A stretch of DNA of 64,000 nucleotides from Spartinivicinus poritis (GCF_028858535.1 NZ_JAPMOU010000014.1:1-64000), one strand, 5' to 3'; positions 26,451 to 36,817 are shown, counted from the first letter of the stretch. Notes: generated by a model from the letters alone, not told the origin. Made by a program: numbers and translations.

Positions 26451-26569
26451 CTTCCCCCTTTGAAAAAGGGGGATTGAGGGGGATTTTTACATACAAATAA
26501 GACGAAGATAGCTCAAAAACTTTGGCAACTTTAAATCCCCCCTAGCCCCCCTTTATCAAAGGGGGGGAG
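26451..26569. repeat. G/C-run hairpin repeat C, copy 1
   Basis: A 119-bp element with runs of C then G on the left (CTTCCCCCTTTG and AAAAAGGGGGATTGAGGGGG) and their inverted counterparts on the right (AAATCCCCCCTAGCCCCCC and CAAAGGGGGGGAG). It can fold as one long imperfect stem or two hairpins. A second copy is at 33070-33184. It lies between the convergent zapE and tas and may act as a two-way transcription stop. Confidence 0.8.
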
Positions 26570-26590
26570 CAGTTTGCTATCTCTTCAAAA

Positions 26591-27628
26591 TTAAGGCGCG
26601 GGATTCGGTTGCTCAGTATGAACCGCCTCTATTTCTTCTAGTACTTCTTCCGAAAGCTCTAAATTAATACTATCAATATTGGCTTTTAGCTGTTCCATAC
26701 TGGTAGCACCAATAATATTACTGGTAACAAAAGGGCGGCTGCTAACAAAAGCTAAGGCCATTTGAGCTGGATCTAAATGATGTCGCTTGGCAATGGCTAC
26801 ATATTGCTCTGTTGCTTTAACCGCCTGTGGGTTGGAATAACGAGCAAACCGGCTAAATAGCGTTAAGCGAGCATTAGCGGGCTTCGCGCCATGTAAATAT
26901 TTGCCACTTAACGCACCAAATGCCATGGGAGAGTAGGCGAGCAAGCCAAGCTGTTCTCGATGAGTAAATTCTGCCAGGCCAATTTCAAAGGTTCGGTTTA
27001 GCAGGTTGTAAGGGTTCTGGATGGATACCACGCGGGCCATGCTATGCTGCTGAGCTAACTGCAAATATTGCATGGCGCCCCAGGGCGTTTCGTTAGAGAT
27101 ACCGATATACCGGACTTTGCCACTTTTGACTAACTCACTAAGAGCTGCAAGGGTTTCTTCAATAGCAACAGTTTGTTCTTCGATAGGGTAAGGGTAACTG
27201 AGCTGGCCAAAGAAGTTAGTTTGTCGTTCTGGCCAGTGAACTTGATACAAGTCGATGTAGTCGGTATTTAAGCGAGCAAGTGAAGCGTCAGCTGCTGCAA
27301 TAATATTGCTTCTATCCAACCTTGGCCCTTGACGCATATAGCTTACCCAGTCACCAGGGCCTGTGACTTTAGTTGCTAGGATAAACTGATCCCGGTTGGC
27401 GCGCTGTTTTATCCACTCACCAATTATGCTTTCTGTTTTAGTATAGGTTTCTGCTTTAGGAGGGACAGGGTAAAGCTCTGCCGTATCAATAAAGTTAATG
27501 CCCTGGTCCATTGCACAGTCTAATTGCTCAAACGCTTCTTGTTGATTATTTTGTTCTCCCCAGGTCATGGTGCCTAAGCAAAGTTCACTCACCTTAAGAC
27601 TACTGTTACCTAATGGGTGGTATTGCAT
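26591..27628 (-). CDS. tas: NADP(H)-dependent aldo-keto reductase Tas
   Basis: A 345-residue cytoplasmic aldo-keto reductase with a TIM barrel. It is close to E. coli Tas (346 residues): N terminus MQYHPLGNSSLKVSELCLGTMTWGE, catalytic Asp and Tyr in NFIDTAELYPVPP, the Lys in LATKVTGPGD, the His in DLYQVHWPERQTN, and the C-terminal NADP-binding LGATSMEQLKANI-like segment (here IIGATSMEQ). The physiological substrate is unknown. It sits on the opposite strand between zapE and rplM, where related genomes usually have these adjacent. Confidence 0.93.
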   Translation of the reverse strand: MQYHPLGNSSLKVSELCLGTMTWGEQNNQQEAFEQLDCAMDQGINFIDTAELYPVPPKAETYTKTESIIGEWIKQRANRDQFILATKVTGPGDWVSYMRQGPRLDRSNIIAAADASLARLNTDYIDLYQVHWPERQTNFFGQLSYPYPIEEQTVAIEETLAALSELVKSGKVRYIGISNETPWGAMQYLQLAQQHSMARVVSIQNPYNLLNRTFEIGLAEFTHREQLGLLAYSPMAFGALSGKYLHGAKPANARLTLFSRFARYSNPQAVKATEQYVAIAKRHHLDPAQMALAFVSSRPFVTSNIIGATSMEQLKANIDSINLELSEEVLEEIEAVHTEQPNPAP

Positions 27629-27943
27629 GTGGTTTTCCTAAAGTTTCTAAATTAAATAACACACTTTATCAAATAGCTTATTTAACAATGTAACTGAAAA
27701 ATATAACGGTAGTGATTTTGTTATAATGATGTTGGCCGAAAAATAAACTACCCTTGAGGTTTATAAAGTGTTATTAGGGGCTTTTTTATCCAAGCGCTTA
27801 GCGCTATAATCGCCGGCTTCGTTTCCCGCGAATTGAGATGCCCGTGTGCAACACTGAAACCCTTTTGGTGGTTTTAGGATTGCCAAAAGCTCAGTTTGTA
27901 ACATTTTGTCGATATTGAATCGACTTACGAGGCATAAAGTAAT
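27629..27943 (+). promoter_or_regulatory. Upstream region and leader of rplM-rpsI
   Basis: A perfect -10 TATAAT lies at 27805-27810 (its -35 is only a T-run), which gives a leader of about 125 bases. The leader contains a hairpin CTTTTGG/CCAAAAG (27862-27868 with 27883-27889). L13 regulates its own messenger in E. coli, so this leader is a candidate L13-binding site; that last step is inference. Confidence 0.5.
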
Positions 27944-28372
27944 ATGAAAACTTATACTGCAAAACCAGAAACTGTAAAGCGTGACTGGTACGTAGTAGAC
28001 GCTTCAGGGAAAACTCTGGGTCGTCTAGCAACTGAAATTGCGCTGCGGCTACGTGGTAAGCACAAGCCTGAGTACACACCTCATGTGGACACAGGTGATT
28101 ACATTGTGGTCGTAAACGCTGAAAAAGTGCATGTCACTGGTAATAAGGCGAAGGACAAGCTGTATCATCGTCATACAGGTTATCCTGGTGGTTTGCGTAC
28201 TATGAACTTTGAAAAGCTGATTGATCATGCGCCAGAGCGTATCATTGAGAAAGCTGTTAAAGGTATGTTGCCAAAAGGTCCGTTGGGCCGGGCTATGTAC
28301 AGCAAGCTGAAAGTTTATGCTGGTGCCGAGCACAAGCATGCAGCTCAACAACCTCTAGTTCTGGAAATTTAA
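27944..28372 (+). CDS. rplM: 50S ribosomal protein L13
   Basis: A 142-residue large-subunit ribosomal protein, the same length as in E. coli. Recognised by [20 protein letters not shown] at the N terminus, [31 protein letters not shown] and the C-terminal [16 protein letters not shown]. It is the first gene of the rplM-rpsI operon, with 15 bases before rpsI. It binds early to 23S rRNA and is expected to autoregulate the operon. Confidence 0.98.
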   Translation: MKTYTAKPETVKRDWYVVDASGKTLGRLATEIALRLRGKHKPEYTPHVDTGDYIVVVNAEKVHVTGNKAKDKLYHRHTGYPGGLRTMNFEKLIDHAPERIIEKAVKGMLPKGPLGRAMYSKLKVYAGAEHKHAAQQPLVLEI

Positions 28373-28387
28373 CGGGAAGGTCTGAAT

Positions 28388-28780
28388 ATGTCTACGGCTC
28401 AATACTACGGAACTGGTCGTCGCAAATCTTCGACTGCTCGTGTTTTCTTGAAAACTGGAGGCGGTGCTATCGAAGTTAATGGTCGTCCATTGGATGAATA
28501 CTTCGGTCGTAAAACTGCTCGGATGGTTGTTCGTCAGCCACTTGAAGTTGTTGAGATGTTGGAAAACTTCGACATCAAAGTAACAGTTAAAGGTGGGGGT
28601 GGTTCTGGCCAAGCTGGAGCGATTCGTCACGGTATTACTCGTGCTTTGATTGAGTACAACGAAGATTTTCGTTCACCTTTACGTAAAGCGGGTTATGTGA
28701 CTCGTGATGCACGTGAAGTTGAGCGTAAGAAAGTGGGTCTGCGCAAAGCGCGTAAGCGTCCACAGTACTCAAAGCGTTAA
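28388..28780 (+). CDS. rpsI: 30S ribosomal protein S9
   Basis: A 130-residue small-subunit protein with the characteristic [19 protein letters not shown] terminus, [19 protein letters not shown] centre, and the basic C-terminal tail [11 protein letters not shown] that reaches the P-site tRNA. It has a good AAGG ribosome site. Co-transcribed with rplM and closed by a strong terminator. Confidence 0.98.
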   Translation: MSTAQYYGTGRRKSSTARVFLKTGGGAIEVNGRPLDEYFGRKTARMVVRQPLEVVEMLENFDIKVTVKGGGGSGQAGAIRHGITRALIEYNEDFRSPLRKAGYVTRDAREVERKKVGLRKARKRPQYSKR

Positions 28781-28804
28781 TTATTGCTTATCGCTTTTGT
28801 GGTC

Positions 28805-28838
28805 AAAAAGCCTGGGAAATATCCCAGGCTTTTTTTTA
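28805..28838 (+). terminator. Rho-independent terminator after rpsI
   Basis: AAAAAGCCTGGGA-AATA-TCCCAGGCTTTTTTTT: a strong stem with a long T-run, separating ribosomal genes from petABC. Confidence 0.95.
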
Positions 28839-28892
28839 AGGCCTTTTGATGCTTGTCTATAAGTATAATATTTGAGCAAAATTCAGCAGGCC

Positions 28893-28918
28893 TTTATACC
28901 CAATGTGTTGGGTATAAA
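28893..28918. repeat. Short perfect palindrome with repeat-A-like ends
   Basis: TTTATACCCAA-TGTG-TTGGGTATAAA: perfect 11-bp arms. The TATACCCAA arms equal the outer end of repeat A, so it may be a relic of that element or a protein-binding site upstream of petABC. The remainder of the rpsI-petA gap (28839-29143) shows nothing else. Confidence 0.6.
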
Positions 28919-29143
28919 TAAATTGATTATCCTGCATAACTAAATTGGATATAATATTGCAGCATTTTTGAGGATAATCAGGTCGCTAAGCCTTGTTGTC
29001 AGTTGTTGCCTAACTTGCTAGCGGCTGATAATTTTTTTACCATTCGCACATTTTGAGTCTGTTGCAAAACCTGACTAGTTGTCCGCGTGTTACCTGTTTG
29101 TTCAGACGGTCATCGAATTCGCTCTGATGGGGAGATAAGTTTA

Positions 29144-29740
29144 ATGACAAATGACGGCGTAAATAAAGGCCGGCGACGCTTTTTGGTAGCAGCAACCTCG
29201 GTGGTTGGTGCTGCTGGTGCAGTAGGCGCTGCAGTTCCATTTATTGCTTCCTGGAACCCTAGTGCAAAAGCTAAGGCAGCTGGCGCTCCGGTAAAAGTAA
29301 ACCTGGCTAAAATTGAGTCAGGCCAACAAATTATCGCTGAGTGGCGAGGCAAACCTGTGTTTGTGGTGCGACGCACCCCTGAGATTTTGGAAAATATAAA
29401 ACAATTAAATAGCCGAGTGGCAGATCCAGAATCCGCAGAAGAGTCTCAGCAGCCAAGCTATGCAAAAAATGAGTTCCGTTCTATTAAGCCAGAAATTTTA
29501 GTTTTGGTTGGTCTTTGTACCCACCTGGGTTGTTCACCAAAGTTTTTTCCAGAAGTAAAACCAATGGAGTTTGACCAAGAGTGGAAAGGTGGTTACCACT
29601 GCCCTTGTCATGGCTCTAAGTTTGACTTGGCGGGAAGAGTGTTCAAGAGTGTACCGGCACCCATTAACCTAGAAGTGCCGCCTTATTCATTTATCGATGA
29701 TAATACCTTAATTATCGGTGTTGATGAGGAGAACGCATAA
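29144..29740 (+). CDS. petA: Ubiquinol-cytochrome c reductase Rieske iron-sulfur subunit
   Basis: A 198-residue Rieske protein of the cytochrome bc1 complex, oxidising quinol at the Qo site. A Tat-type leader with RRRFLVAATS and one TM anchor comes first. The 2Fe-2S ligands are C125 and H127 (CTHLGC) and C153 and H156 (CPCHGS), with C130/C155 as the disulfide pair. The start at 29144 (MTNDGVNKGRRRF) has GGGGA ten bases upstream and places the twin Arg near the N terminus; an upstream in-frame start would add 19 unlikely residues. Its stop overlaps the petB start (TAATG). Confidence 0.96.
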   Translation: MTNDGVNKGRRRFLVAATSVVGAAGAVGAAVPFIASWNPSAKAKAAGAPVKVNLAKIESGQQIIAEWRGKPVFVVRRTPEILENIKQLNSRVADPESAEESQQPSYAKNEFRSIKPEILVLVGLCTHLGCSPKFFPEVKPMEFDQEWKGGYHCPCHGSKFDLAGRVFKSVPAPINLEVPPYSFIDDNTLIIGVDEENA

Positions 29741-30951
29741 TGAAAGGTTTCATGGAATGGGTGGATGCGCGTTTTCCTGCGACCAAAATGTGGGAAGAGC
29801 ATCTTAGTAAATACTATGCACCTAAGAACTTTAACTTTTGGTACTTTTTCGGCTCACTCGCTTTATTAGTATTGGTTAATCAGATCCTGACGGGTATCTG
29901 GTTAACGATGAGTTATGTGCCTTCATCAGAGCAGGCGTTTGCTTCTGTTGAGTATATTATGCGTGATGTGGAGTATGGCTGGTTGCTTCGCTATTTACAC
30001 TCTACTGGCGCATCAGCATTTTTTGTGGTGGTTTACCTGCATATGTTCAGAGGGTTGTTGTACGGCTCTTATAAGGCACCACGAGAGTTGGTTTGGATAT
30101 TTGGGATGACCATTTATCTGTGCCTAATGGCTGAAGCTTTTATGGGGTATTTGCTGCCTTGGGGGCAAATGTCTTATTGGGGGGCTCAGGTAATCATCTC
30201 ACTGTTTGGTGCCATTCCTGTTATTGGTGCTGATTTACAACAGTGGATTCGTGGTGATTTCTTAATTTCAGGCATTACGCTTAACCGTTTCTTTGCCTTG
30301 CATGTTATTGCCTTGCCAATTGTGATTCTGGGGCTGGTGGTACTGCATATTATTGCACTGCATGAAGTAGGATCTAATAACCCTGATGGTATTGAAATTA
30401 AGAAAAAGAAAGACGCCAATGGTATTCCATTAGATGGTATTCCTTTCCACCCATATTACACCGTTAAAGATATTGTCGGTGTGGTCGTGTTTTTGTTTGT
30501 TTTCTGTATTGTCGTATTCTTTTTCCCAGAAATGGGCGGCTTTTTCCTTGAGCCACCAAACTTTGAGCCAGCCAATAGTTTGAAAACACCTGAACATATT
30601 GCACCTGTCTGGTACTTTACACCATTCTATGCCATCTTGCGGGCAGTACCTGATAAGCTGGGTGGAGTCATTGCAATGGGAGCGGCAATTGCGGTGTTAT
30701 TTGTATTGCCTTGGCTGGATCGTAGCCCAGTGAAGTCAATTCGTTACAAAGGCATACTTAGTAAAATTGCTCTTGGCTTGTTTGCTGTTAGCTTTGTTTG
30801 CTTGGGTTATCTGGGGGCAAAACCTGCCACAGATCTTCGAACCCTTTGGTCGCAAATATGGACTGTGGTTTACTTCTTGTTCTTTATTCTGATGCCTTGG
30901 TATACCCGGGCGGAAAGTACTAAACCAGTTCCAGAAAGGGTGACAGGGTAA
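29740..30951 (+). CDS. petB: Cytochrome b subunit of the bc1 complex
   Basis: A 403-residue inner-membrane cytochrome b with eight expected TM helices, carrying haems bL and bH and both quinone sites. Recognisable segments are NFWYFFGSLALL, the haem-ligand region RYLHSTGASAFFVVVYLHMFRG, GYLLPWGQMSYWGAQVI, the second His pair in RFFALHVIALP and VLHIIALHEVGSNNP, and the Qo-site PEW-equivalent APVWYFTPFYAILRAVP, where PVWY replaces the canonical PEWY. The length fits the bacterial type. Both ends overlap neighbours by one base, indicating translational coupling. Confidence 0.96.
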   Translation: MKGFMEWVDARFPATKMWEEHLSKYYAPKNFNFWYFFGSLALLVLVNQILTGIWLTMSYVPSSEQAFASVEYIMRDVEYGWLLRYLHSTGASAFFVVVYLHMFRGLLYGSYKAPRELVWIFGMTIYLCLMAEAFMGYLLPWGQMSYWGAQVIISLFGAIPVIGADLQQWIRGDFLISGITLNRFFALHVIALPIVILGLVVLHIIALHEVGSNNPDGIEIKKKKDANGIPLDGIPFHPYYTVKDIVGVVVFLFVFCIVVFFFPEMGGFFLEPPNFEPANSLKTPEHIAPVWYFTPFYAILRAVPDKLGGVIAMGAAIAVLFVLPWLDRSPVKSIRYKGILSKIALGLFAVSFVCLGYLGAKPATDLRTLWSQIWTVVYFLFFILMPWYTRAESTKPVPERVTG

Positions 30952-31721
30952 TGAAAAAACTATTAGTAGCTTTTTTAATGTTATTGCCAGTTGCTAGCTG
31001 GGCAGCTGGAGGCTCAGGCTTCGATGTGGATGGCTATGCACAGAAGAATGGGTTTAAAGTCGATTTAACGGACAAGGCCGCGCTACAACAGGGCTTAAGT
31101 ACCTACATGAATTATTGTATGGGGTGTCATAGCACAAAGTATCAGCGTTATGAGCGAGTGGCTGATGACCTGGGTATTCCCCATGAGTTGATGATGGAAA
31201 ATGTGGTATTTAATGACGTTAAAATCGGTAATCTAATGGAAAATGCCATGCGACCTGAAGAGGCTAAGAAATGGTTTGGTGCAGCACCACCAGACCTTAC
31301 TTTGGTCGCTAGGGTTAGAGGGCCTAACTGGCTATACGCCTACTTAAGAACTTTCTATGAGGATAAGTCTCGTCCATGGGGAGTCAACAACAAGGTGTTT
31401 CCAGATGTGGCAATGCCTCATGTATTACTTGAGCTGCAAGGTCTACAGCATGACAGCTGCTATGGCCAGCAGTCTCACGAAGTAGATACTCAAACAGGCA
31501 AGCCTTTATGTGAGTTAACCCTTAAATCTGACATAAAGCATGAGCAAACACCTGAAGAGTATGACCAAACAGTGAGAAACTTGGTTAGTTTCTTAGCCTA
31601 TGCTGGTGAGCCTGCCCGCCTTGATAGAGAGCGGATTGGCACTTATGTGTTGCTATTTCTTGCTGTGTTTTTTGTCTTTGCTTATCTATTGAAACGTGAA
31701 TTTTGGAAAGACGTTCATTAG
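30951..31721 (+). CDS. petC: Cytochrome c1 subunit of the bc1 complex
   Basis: A 256-residue membrane-anchored c-type cytochrome facing the periplasm. The Sec signal peptide ends ASWAAGGSG, covalent haem attachment is at CMGCH (C56, C59, H60), and a C-terminal TM anchor (TYVLLFLAVFFVFAYLL) is followed by KREFWKDVH. The axial Met is probably in the VAMPHVL segment (residues near 160). It is the last gene of petABC, followed after a short gap by sspA, the order seen in Pseudomonas. Confidence 0.96.
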   Translation: MKKLLVAFLMLLPVASWAAGGSGFDVDGYAQKNGFKVDLTDKAALQQGLSTYMNYCMGCHSTKYQRYERVADDLGIPHELMMENVVFNDVKIGNLMENAMRPEEAKKWFGAAPPDLTLVARVRGPNWLYAYLRTFYEDKSRPWGVNNKVFPDVAMPHVLLELQGLQHDSCYGQQSHEVDTQTGKPLCELTLKSDIKHEQTPEEYDQTVRNLVSFLAYAGEPARLDRERIGTYVLLFLAVFFVFAYLLKREFWKDVH

Positions 31722-31830
31722 ACTGTAAAACAATAAGTATTTTGTGTGGGGTGCGCGCTATTAAATATTATGTTCTTAAATATTTAAAAGCGTGCATTTC
31801 GTTTGAATTGATCTCTACGCGGGGGTGAAA

Positions 31831-32463
31831 ATGGGCGTGGTTGCCAAACGTTCCTCAATGACTTTTTTTTCTGACCCTTTAGATCACTATTGCCATCGAG
31901 TAAGAATTGTTCTGGCAGAAAAGGGAGTAGCTGTTGATATTCAGGATGTTGATCCAGACAATAAACCGGCAGAGCTGGCTGACCTAAATCCTTATAACAG
32001 CTTGCCGACTTTGCTTGATCGTGATTTGGTGCTTTATGAACCCAATGTCATGATGGAATATTTAGATGAACGCTTTCCGCACCCGCCATTATTGCCAGTA
32101 TACCCAGTGGCCCGTGCGCAAAGTCGACTCTATGTTTATCGAATTCAAAAAGACTGGTGTGCTTTAGTAGACCTGATCCAAAATCCAAAAACCAAGGAAA
32201 CGGCTGCAAATCGTGCACGTAAAGAGCTAAAGGAAAGTTTAACCAGTACTGCAGCTATTTTTACTGAAAAACCTTTCTTTATGAGTGAAGAGTTTACTTT
32301 GGTGGACTGTAGTGTCGCACCTATTTTATGGCGGCTACAGGTGTTGGGTATTGAACTACCAAAGCAGGCAGAACCGTTACTAAAGTACGCGGAACGGTTG
32401 TTTGCCAGAGAGGCATTCAAGGAAAGTCTGTCTGAAGCAGAAAAAGAAATGCGAAGCCTCTAA
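31831..32463 (+). CDS. sspA: Stringent starvation protein A
   Basis: A 210-residue glutathione-S-transferase-fold protein that binds RNA polymerase and alters transcription in stationary phase and stress. N terminus [24 protein letters not shown]; the family block [19 protein letters not shown], used in RNA polymerase contact, is intact. ATG 31831 is preferred (matching E. coli SspA's N terminus); a GTG two codons earlier is possible because the G-rich ribosome site overlaps it. It ends at a terminator, so sspB has its own promoter. Confidence 0.95.
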   Translation: MGVVAKRSSMTFFSDPLDHYCHRVRIVLAEKGVAVDIQDVDPDNKPAELADLNPYNSLPTLLDRDLVLYEPNVMMEYLDERFPHPPLLPVYPVARAQSRLYVYRIQKDWCALVDLIQNPKTKETAANRARKELKESLTSTAAIFTEKPFFMSEEFTLVDCSVAPILWRLQVLGIELPKQAEPLLKYAERLFAREAFKESLSEAEKEMRSL

Positions 32464-32488
32464 GGTATTTGGCACTTAGTATTGAGTT

Positions 32489-32513
32489 AGAGGCACTTTG
32501 GTGCCTCTTTTTA
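32489..32513 (+). terminator. Rho-independent terminator between sspA and sspB
   Basis: AGAGGCAC-TTTG-GTGCCTCT followed by TTTTT: a perfect 8-bp stem, 26 bases after the sspA stop. Confidence 0.9.
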
Positions 32514-32589
32514 TATCTAAAGAGCATCCCTAAGTTTTACTTTTTAGGTATTATTTGTTTTAGCTGGCCATTGTTCGGAGAACTATCTT

Positions 32590-33003
32590 ATGTCGATGAG
32601 TAGTAGTCGACCTTATATTATTAGAGCACTGTATGAATGGATTGTTGATAACAACTGTACACCTTACATCTTAGTGAATGCTGAGGTGGAGACAGTTGAA
32701 GTGCCTCAGGAATATGTTAAAGATGGCCAAATTGTTCTTAATATTTCTCCAACGGCAGTGCGTGATTTGCTTATTGGTAATGATGCCATTGACTTTAATG
32801 GCCGATTTGGTGGAATTGCCAGGCACTTACATGTACCCACTTATGCAGTAATGGCTATTTATGCCAGAGAAAATGGTCAAGGGATGGTATTTGATTCTGA
32901 AGAGGCTCCAGAGCCAACACCTGATCCAGCTCCTACTTCACCAGAGCCAACAGCTAAGCCAGGAAAACCATCAGGACGACCCAGCTTGAAGGTTGTTAAA
33001 TAG
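32590..33003 (+). CDS. sspB: ClpXP protease adaptor SspB
   Basis: A 137-residue adaptor that delivers ssrA-tagged proteins to ClpXP. The N-terminal tag-binding domain includes RPYIIRALYEWIVDNNCTPY, the strand ILVNAEV, NISPTAVRDL and FGGIARHLHVP. An acidic Pro-rich linker precedes the basic ClpX-binding tail GRPSLKVVK. The domain order and tail are textbook SspB. A downstream repeat fills the gap to convergent dolP. Confidence 0.95.
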   Translation: MSMSSSRPYIIRALYEWIVDNNCTPYILVNAEVETVEVPQEYVKDGQIVLNISPTAVRDLLIGNDAIDFNGRFGGIARHLHVPTYAVMAIYARENGQGMVFDSEEAPEPTPDPAPTSPEPTAKPGKPSGRPSLKVVK

Positions 33004-33069
33004 CTGGATTACTATTCTCTCTGAGGCTTTCGTTATAGCTGCTTCCTCTTTTAGTTTGGCGCAACTCAG

Positions 33070-33184
33070 CTTCCCCCTTTGGAAAAGGGGGATTGAGGGG
33101 GATTTTTACATACATAAAACAGAGATCTCTCAACAACTCTAGCCCTTTTAAATCCCCCCTAACCCCCCTTTATTAAAGGGGGGA
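33070..33184. repeat. G/C-run hairpin repeat C, copy 2
   Basis: About 115 bp, closely similar to 26451-26569: left CTTCCCCCTTTGG and AAAAGGGGGATTGAGGGGG, shared centre TTTTTACATACA, right AAATCCCCCCTAACCCCCC and TTAAAGGGGGGAG. Again placed between convergent genes (sspB and dolP). Confidence 0.8.
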
Positions 33185-33227
33185 GGTCTTTTATCGCAGT
33201 CTATCTACAAAGAGGGAAATTGCGCAA

Positions 33228-34417
<1,190 letters not shown>

Positions 34418-34566
34418 TCAGATCAGCTTTTCTTTGATGTGATTATTGGCTTAATTACGGGTGCAGCAGAAGGTATAGACAACGGAACTTGTTATAATAT
34501 CAATTCTCTTAACTGAATTCACTAGTGGCACATGCGTAAAGTTAGCTTGTGGACTTCAATGCTGGA

Positions 34567-34944
34567 TTAACTATCAGCTAAAAATGCATTAGGAATCCAG
34601 TCGATATGGGGTTGTTGCTGGCTATCTTGCGTTATTGAAACCACGTCAAATCGGCAAGGTACGTTTAGCTTTTTCATCATTAAATAATACTGGGCTGCTT
34701 TAATGATTTTATGCTGCTTATGTGGGGTAACTGTACTAGCAGGAGAGCCATAGGCCTGATTCTTGCGAAAACGAACCTCGACAAATACCACACTGCTGCC
34801 GTCTTTCATGATTAAATCAAGTTCTCCGACCTTACAGCGGAAGTTGCATTGAATGGTTTTTAACCCTTGGGCTTCTAGATGGCGCTGCGCTATGTGTTGA
34901 TAGCGCAGGCCCGTTTCAGTGGGCTTACTCTTGCCCGAAGCCAT
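34567..34944 (-). CDS. yraN: YraN-family nuclease-like protein (UPF0102)
   Basis: A 125-residue protein with the restriction-endonuclease-like core of UPF0102: GLRYQHIAQRHLEAQG helix, then CKVGELDLIMKD and VVFVEVRFRKN, supplying the E, D and E-x-R/K residues of a PD-(D/E)xK-like site. Function is not established. Its start overlaps the end of lpoA by 20 bases, indicating coupling. A gap of 170 bases separates it from diaA. Confidence 0.9.
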   Translation of the reverse strand: MASGKSKPTETGLRYQHIAQRHLEAQGLKTIQCNFRCKVGELDLIMKDGSSVVFVEVRFRKNQAYGSPASTVTPHKQHKIIKAAQYYLMMKKLNVPCRFDVVSITQDSQQQPHIDWIPNAFLADS

Positions 34945-36817
34945 AATGTACAGCAGAAGGGTTGTTTTCTTGTTGATAGGCGTTAACAGGCATTGGTTGA
35001 GGCTTACCGCCTTTGAAGAAAAACCAAGGTTGAGTTCGCTCTACTTGTTGATAAGGGTTTAATGTCAGTGACCCAGATGCGCCAAATAAGCGAGTACCTT
35101 CAGCTGTTTTTAGCTGAGGCAGTCTAGGGTAGAGTCGATAGGCGTCAATCCCCAGGGCAAATAAAGGCCCATAAAGAGTATTTGAGCGATCCCAAGTATC
35201 AATAATTTTTGACTTTAATGGGTCATCAAAGTGGTCGCTTAACCAGGGCATAGAAGGGAACATAATCCCATCTAAATCACTGTCTTTTGCGGGGTTGGGG
35301 TTTCCAGTAAAAATAGTGCCAGTGGCGTAAACAGGTAGATCACCGCCATAATGATAAGCAAGGGTAGGCTTCACTTGTCGGCCTTGCTTGGCGTTTGCAG
35401 CTAAAAACACCATATCGACATCGCCACGACGGTTAGGGTTGTGGCGAATTTGCTTGCCAATCACTTGTTCCACTTCATGGGCTCTCAACGTGCTGGCACG
35501 AGGACTAAGCAAAGAACCAATGACGCCATTGTAGTCACTACTGCCACCAAATCGTCCTTCGCCACGAATAGTGCCTCCTAAGGATTGCCACTCGTTAGCA
35601 AATGCTGTCACCACACGATTCCCCCAGCTTGACTTGGGAGCAAGAATTACAGGGGCGCGAAAGCCATCGTGCCAGGCTTGTTGTGCAGCTTGCTTGGCTT
35701 CATCTTCTGCCGCTAAACCAAACTGGTAGAAGTTTGCAGGGGCGCTAGCTTCTCGATCACCATAGTTTAACGTTAAGGTGGGAATGGTTGGTGACAGTTG
35801 TTGTAGTTGCTTAACCCGTGATTTCTTCAGCGGGCCGACAATCATCTCAGCTCCTTGGGCGGTTGCCTCGGAAACGGCCTGATCAATTGACGAATGCTTG
35901 CTAGTATTAATCACCTTAATTTCTGGTACTACATGGCCATTTTGTAAGGCATGATAATAAGCAGCTAAAAAGCCATCGCGAATCGCTTTGCCTGCGTAGC
36001 CTAATGAACCTGTCATGGGTAACAGCAAAGCAATCTTGTTTGGCCGGTGTGCCGCAATTTGTTCTAGGGTACGCATGGCTTCAGGAATTTGTTGATTTGC
36101 TGGGTGATTAGGCCACTGTTGCTGCCACTGCTGAAATGCTTGAATCTGCTGATCAATATCTTCTGGCTTTTTAACAATAGCTGCCAGACTGACCCAGCCC
36201 TGGGTTTCTTGGTCGCCTGTTTGGCTAGCCAAGTGACTCAGGGTGTTAGGGTCCAGGTTGAGAAGGTTTCTCCATATTGCTTTATGGGCAATATGTTTTT
36301 CATCTGAGTTTAATAGCGGAAGCGCTAATAGCCATTCATCTAATGCGGCGCGATACTCTTTATTGCGTTCGTATGCTTGAGCACGAACCTGATATGACTG
36401 TTTGGTAAGTTTGGGGTTGGTGGCATTAATGACATTAGGACTATCCACCCACTCAAAGGCTTTGCCAGTATTATTATTGGACAGCGCTAGTTGTGCTTTA
36501 ACTAACGCATATTCTGCCTGGGAGTTAAGTGGTAACCCTTGAGGGTTTAAACCGTTAACAATGCTTGCTGCTTCCTGAGAACTATCTGTCGTATTGGTTT
36601 GCAGAAGTAAATTAGCTGCAGAAATTTTTAATGCCTCTTTTTGCGGAGATGGGGCTGCTTCAGCTTCGGCAAGTAACCGCTGGACTTCAGCCAGGTTTTG
36701 TGCCGGTAATGGGGCAACTCCACCACCATGAGTGCGAACTTGTTTGATGCCGCCACATCCTACAATAAGGGTGGAGGCAAGAGCGAAACTGATAAGATTA
36801 CGGGCTGTTTGCTTCAT
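34925..36817 (-). CDS. lpoA: Penicillin-binding protein activator LpoA
   Basis: A 630-residue outer-membrane lipoprotein that reaches through the periplasm to activate PBP1a. The lipobox STLIVGC has lipidated C21 when translation starts at 36817; an in-frame start seven codons upstream would spoil the signal peptide. The N-terminal TPR-like domain spans about 35-240. The C-terminal domain has a periplasmic-binding fold (about 250-600) with KIALLLPMTGSLGYAGKAIR, GAEMIVGPLKKS and DVDMVFLAANAKQGRQ. Divergent from rsmI, as in E. coli. Confidence 0.95.
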   Translation of the reverse strand: MKQTARNLISFALASTLIVGCGGIKQVRTHGGGVAPLPAQNLAEVQRLLAEAEAAPSPQKEALKISAANLLLQTNTTDSSQEAASIVNGLNPQGLPLNSQAEYALVKAQLALSNNNTGKAFEWVDSPNVINATNPKLTKQSYQVRAQAYERNKEYRAALDEWLLALPLLNSDEKHIAHKAIWRNLLNLDPNTLSHLASQTGDQETQGWVSLAAIVKKPEDIDQQIQAFQQWQQQWPNHPANQQIPEAMRTLEQIAAHRPNKIALLLPMTGSLGYAGKAIRDGFLAAYYHALQNGHVVPEIKVINTSKHSSIDQAVSEATAQGAEMIVGPLKKSRVKQLQQLSPTIPTLTLNYGDREASAPANFYQFGLAAEDEAKQAAQQAWHDGFRAPVILAPKSSWGNRVVTAFANEWQSLGGTIRGEGRFGGSSDYNGVIGSLLSPRASTLRAHEVEQVIGKQIRHNPNRRGDVDMVFLAANAKQGRQVKPTLAYHYGGDLPVYATGTIFTGNPNPAKDSDLDGIMFPSMPWLSDHFDDPLKSKIIDTWDRSNTLYGPLFALGIDAYRLYPRLPQLKTAEGTRLFGASGSLTLNPYQQVERTQPWFFFKGGKPQPMPVNAYQQENNPSAVHYGFGQE

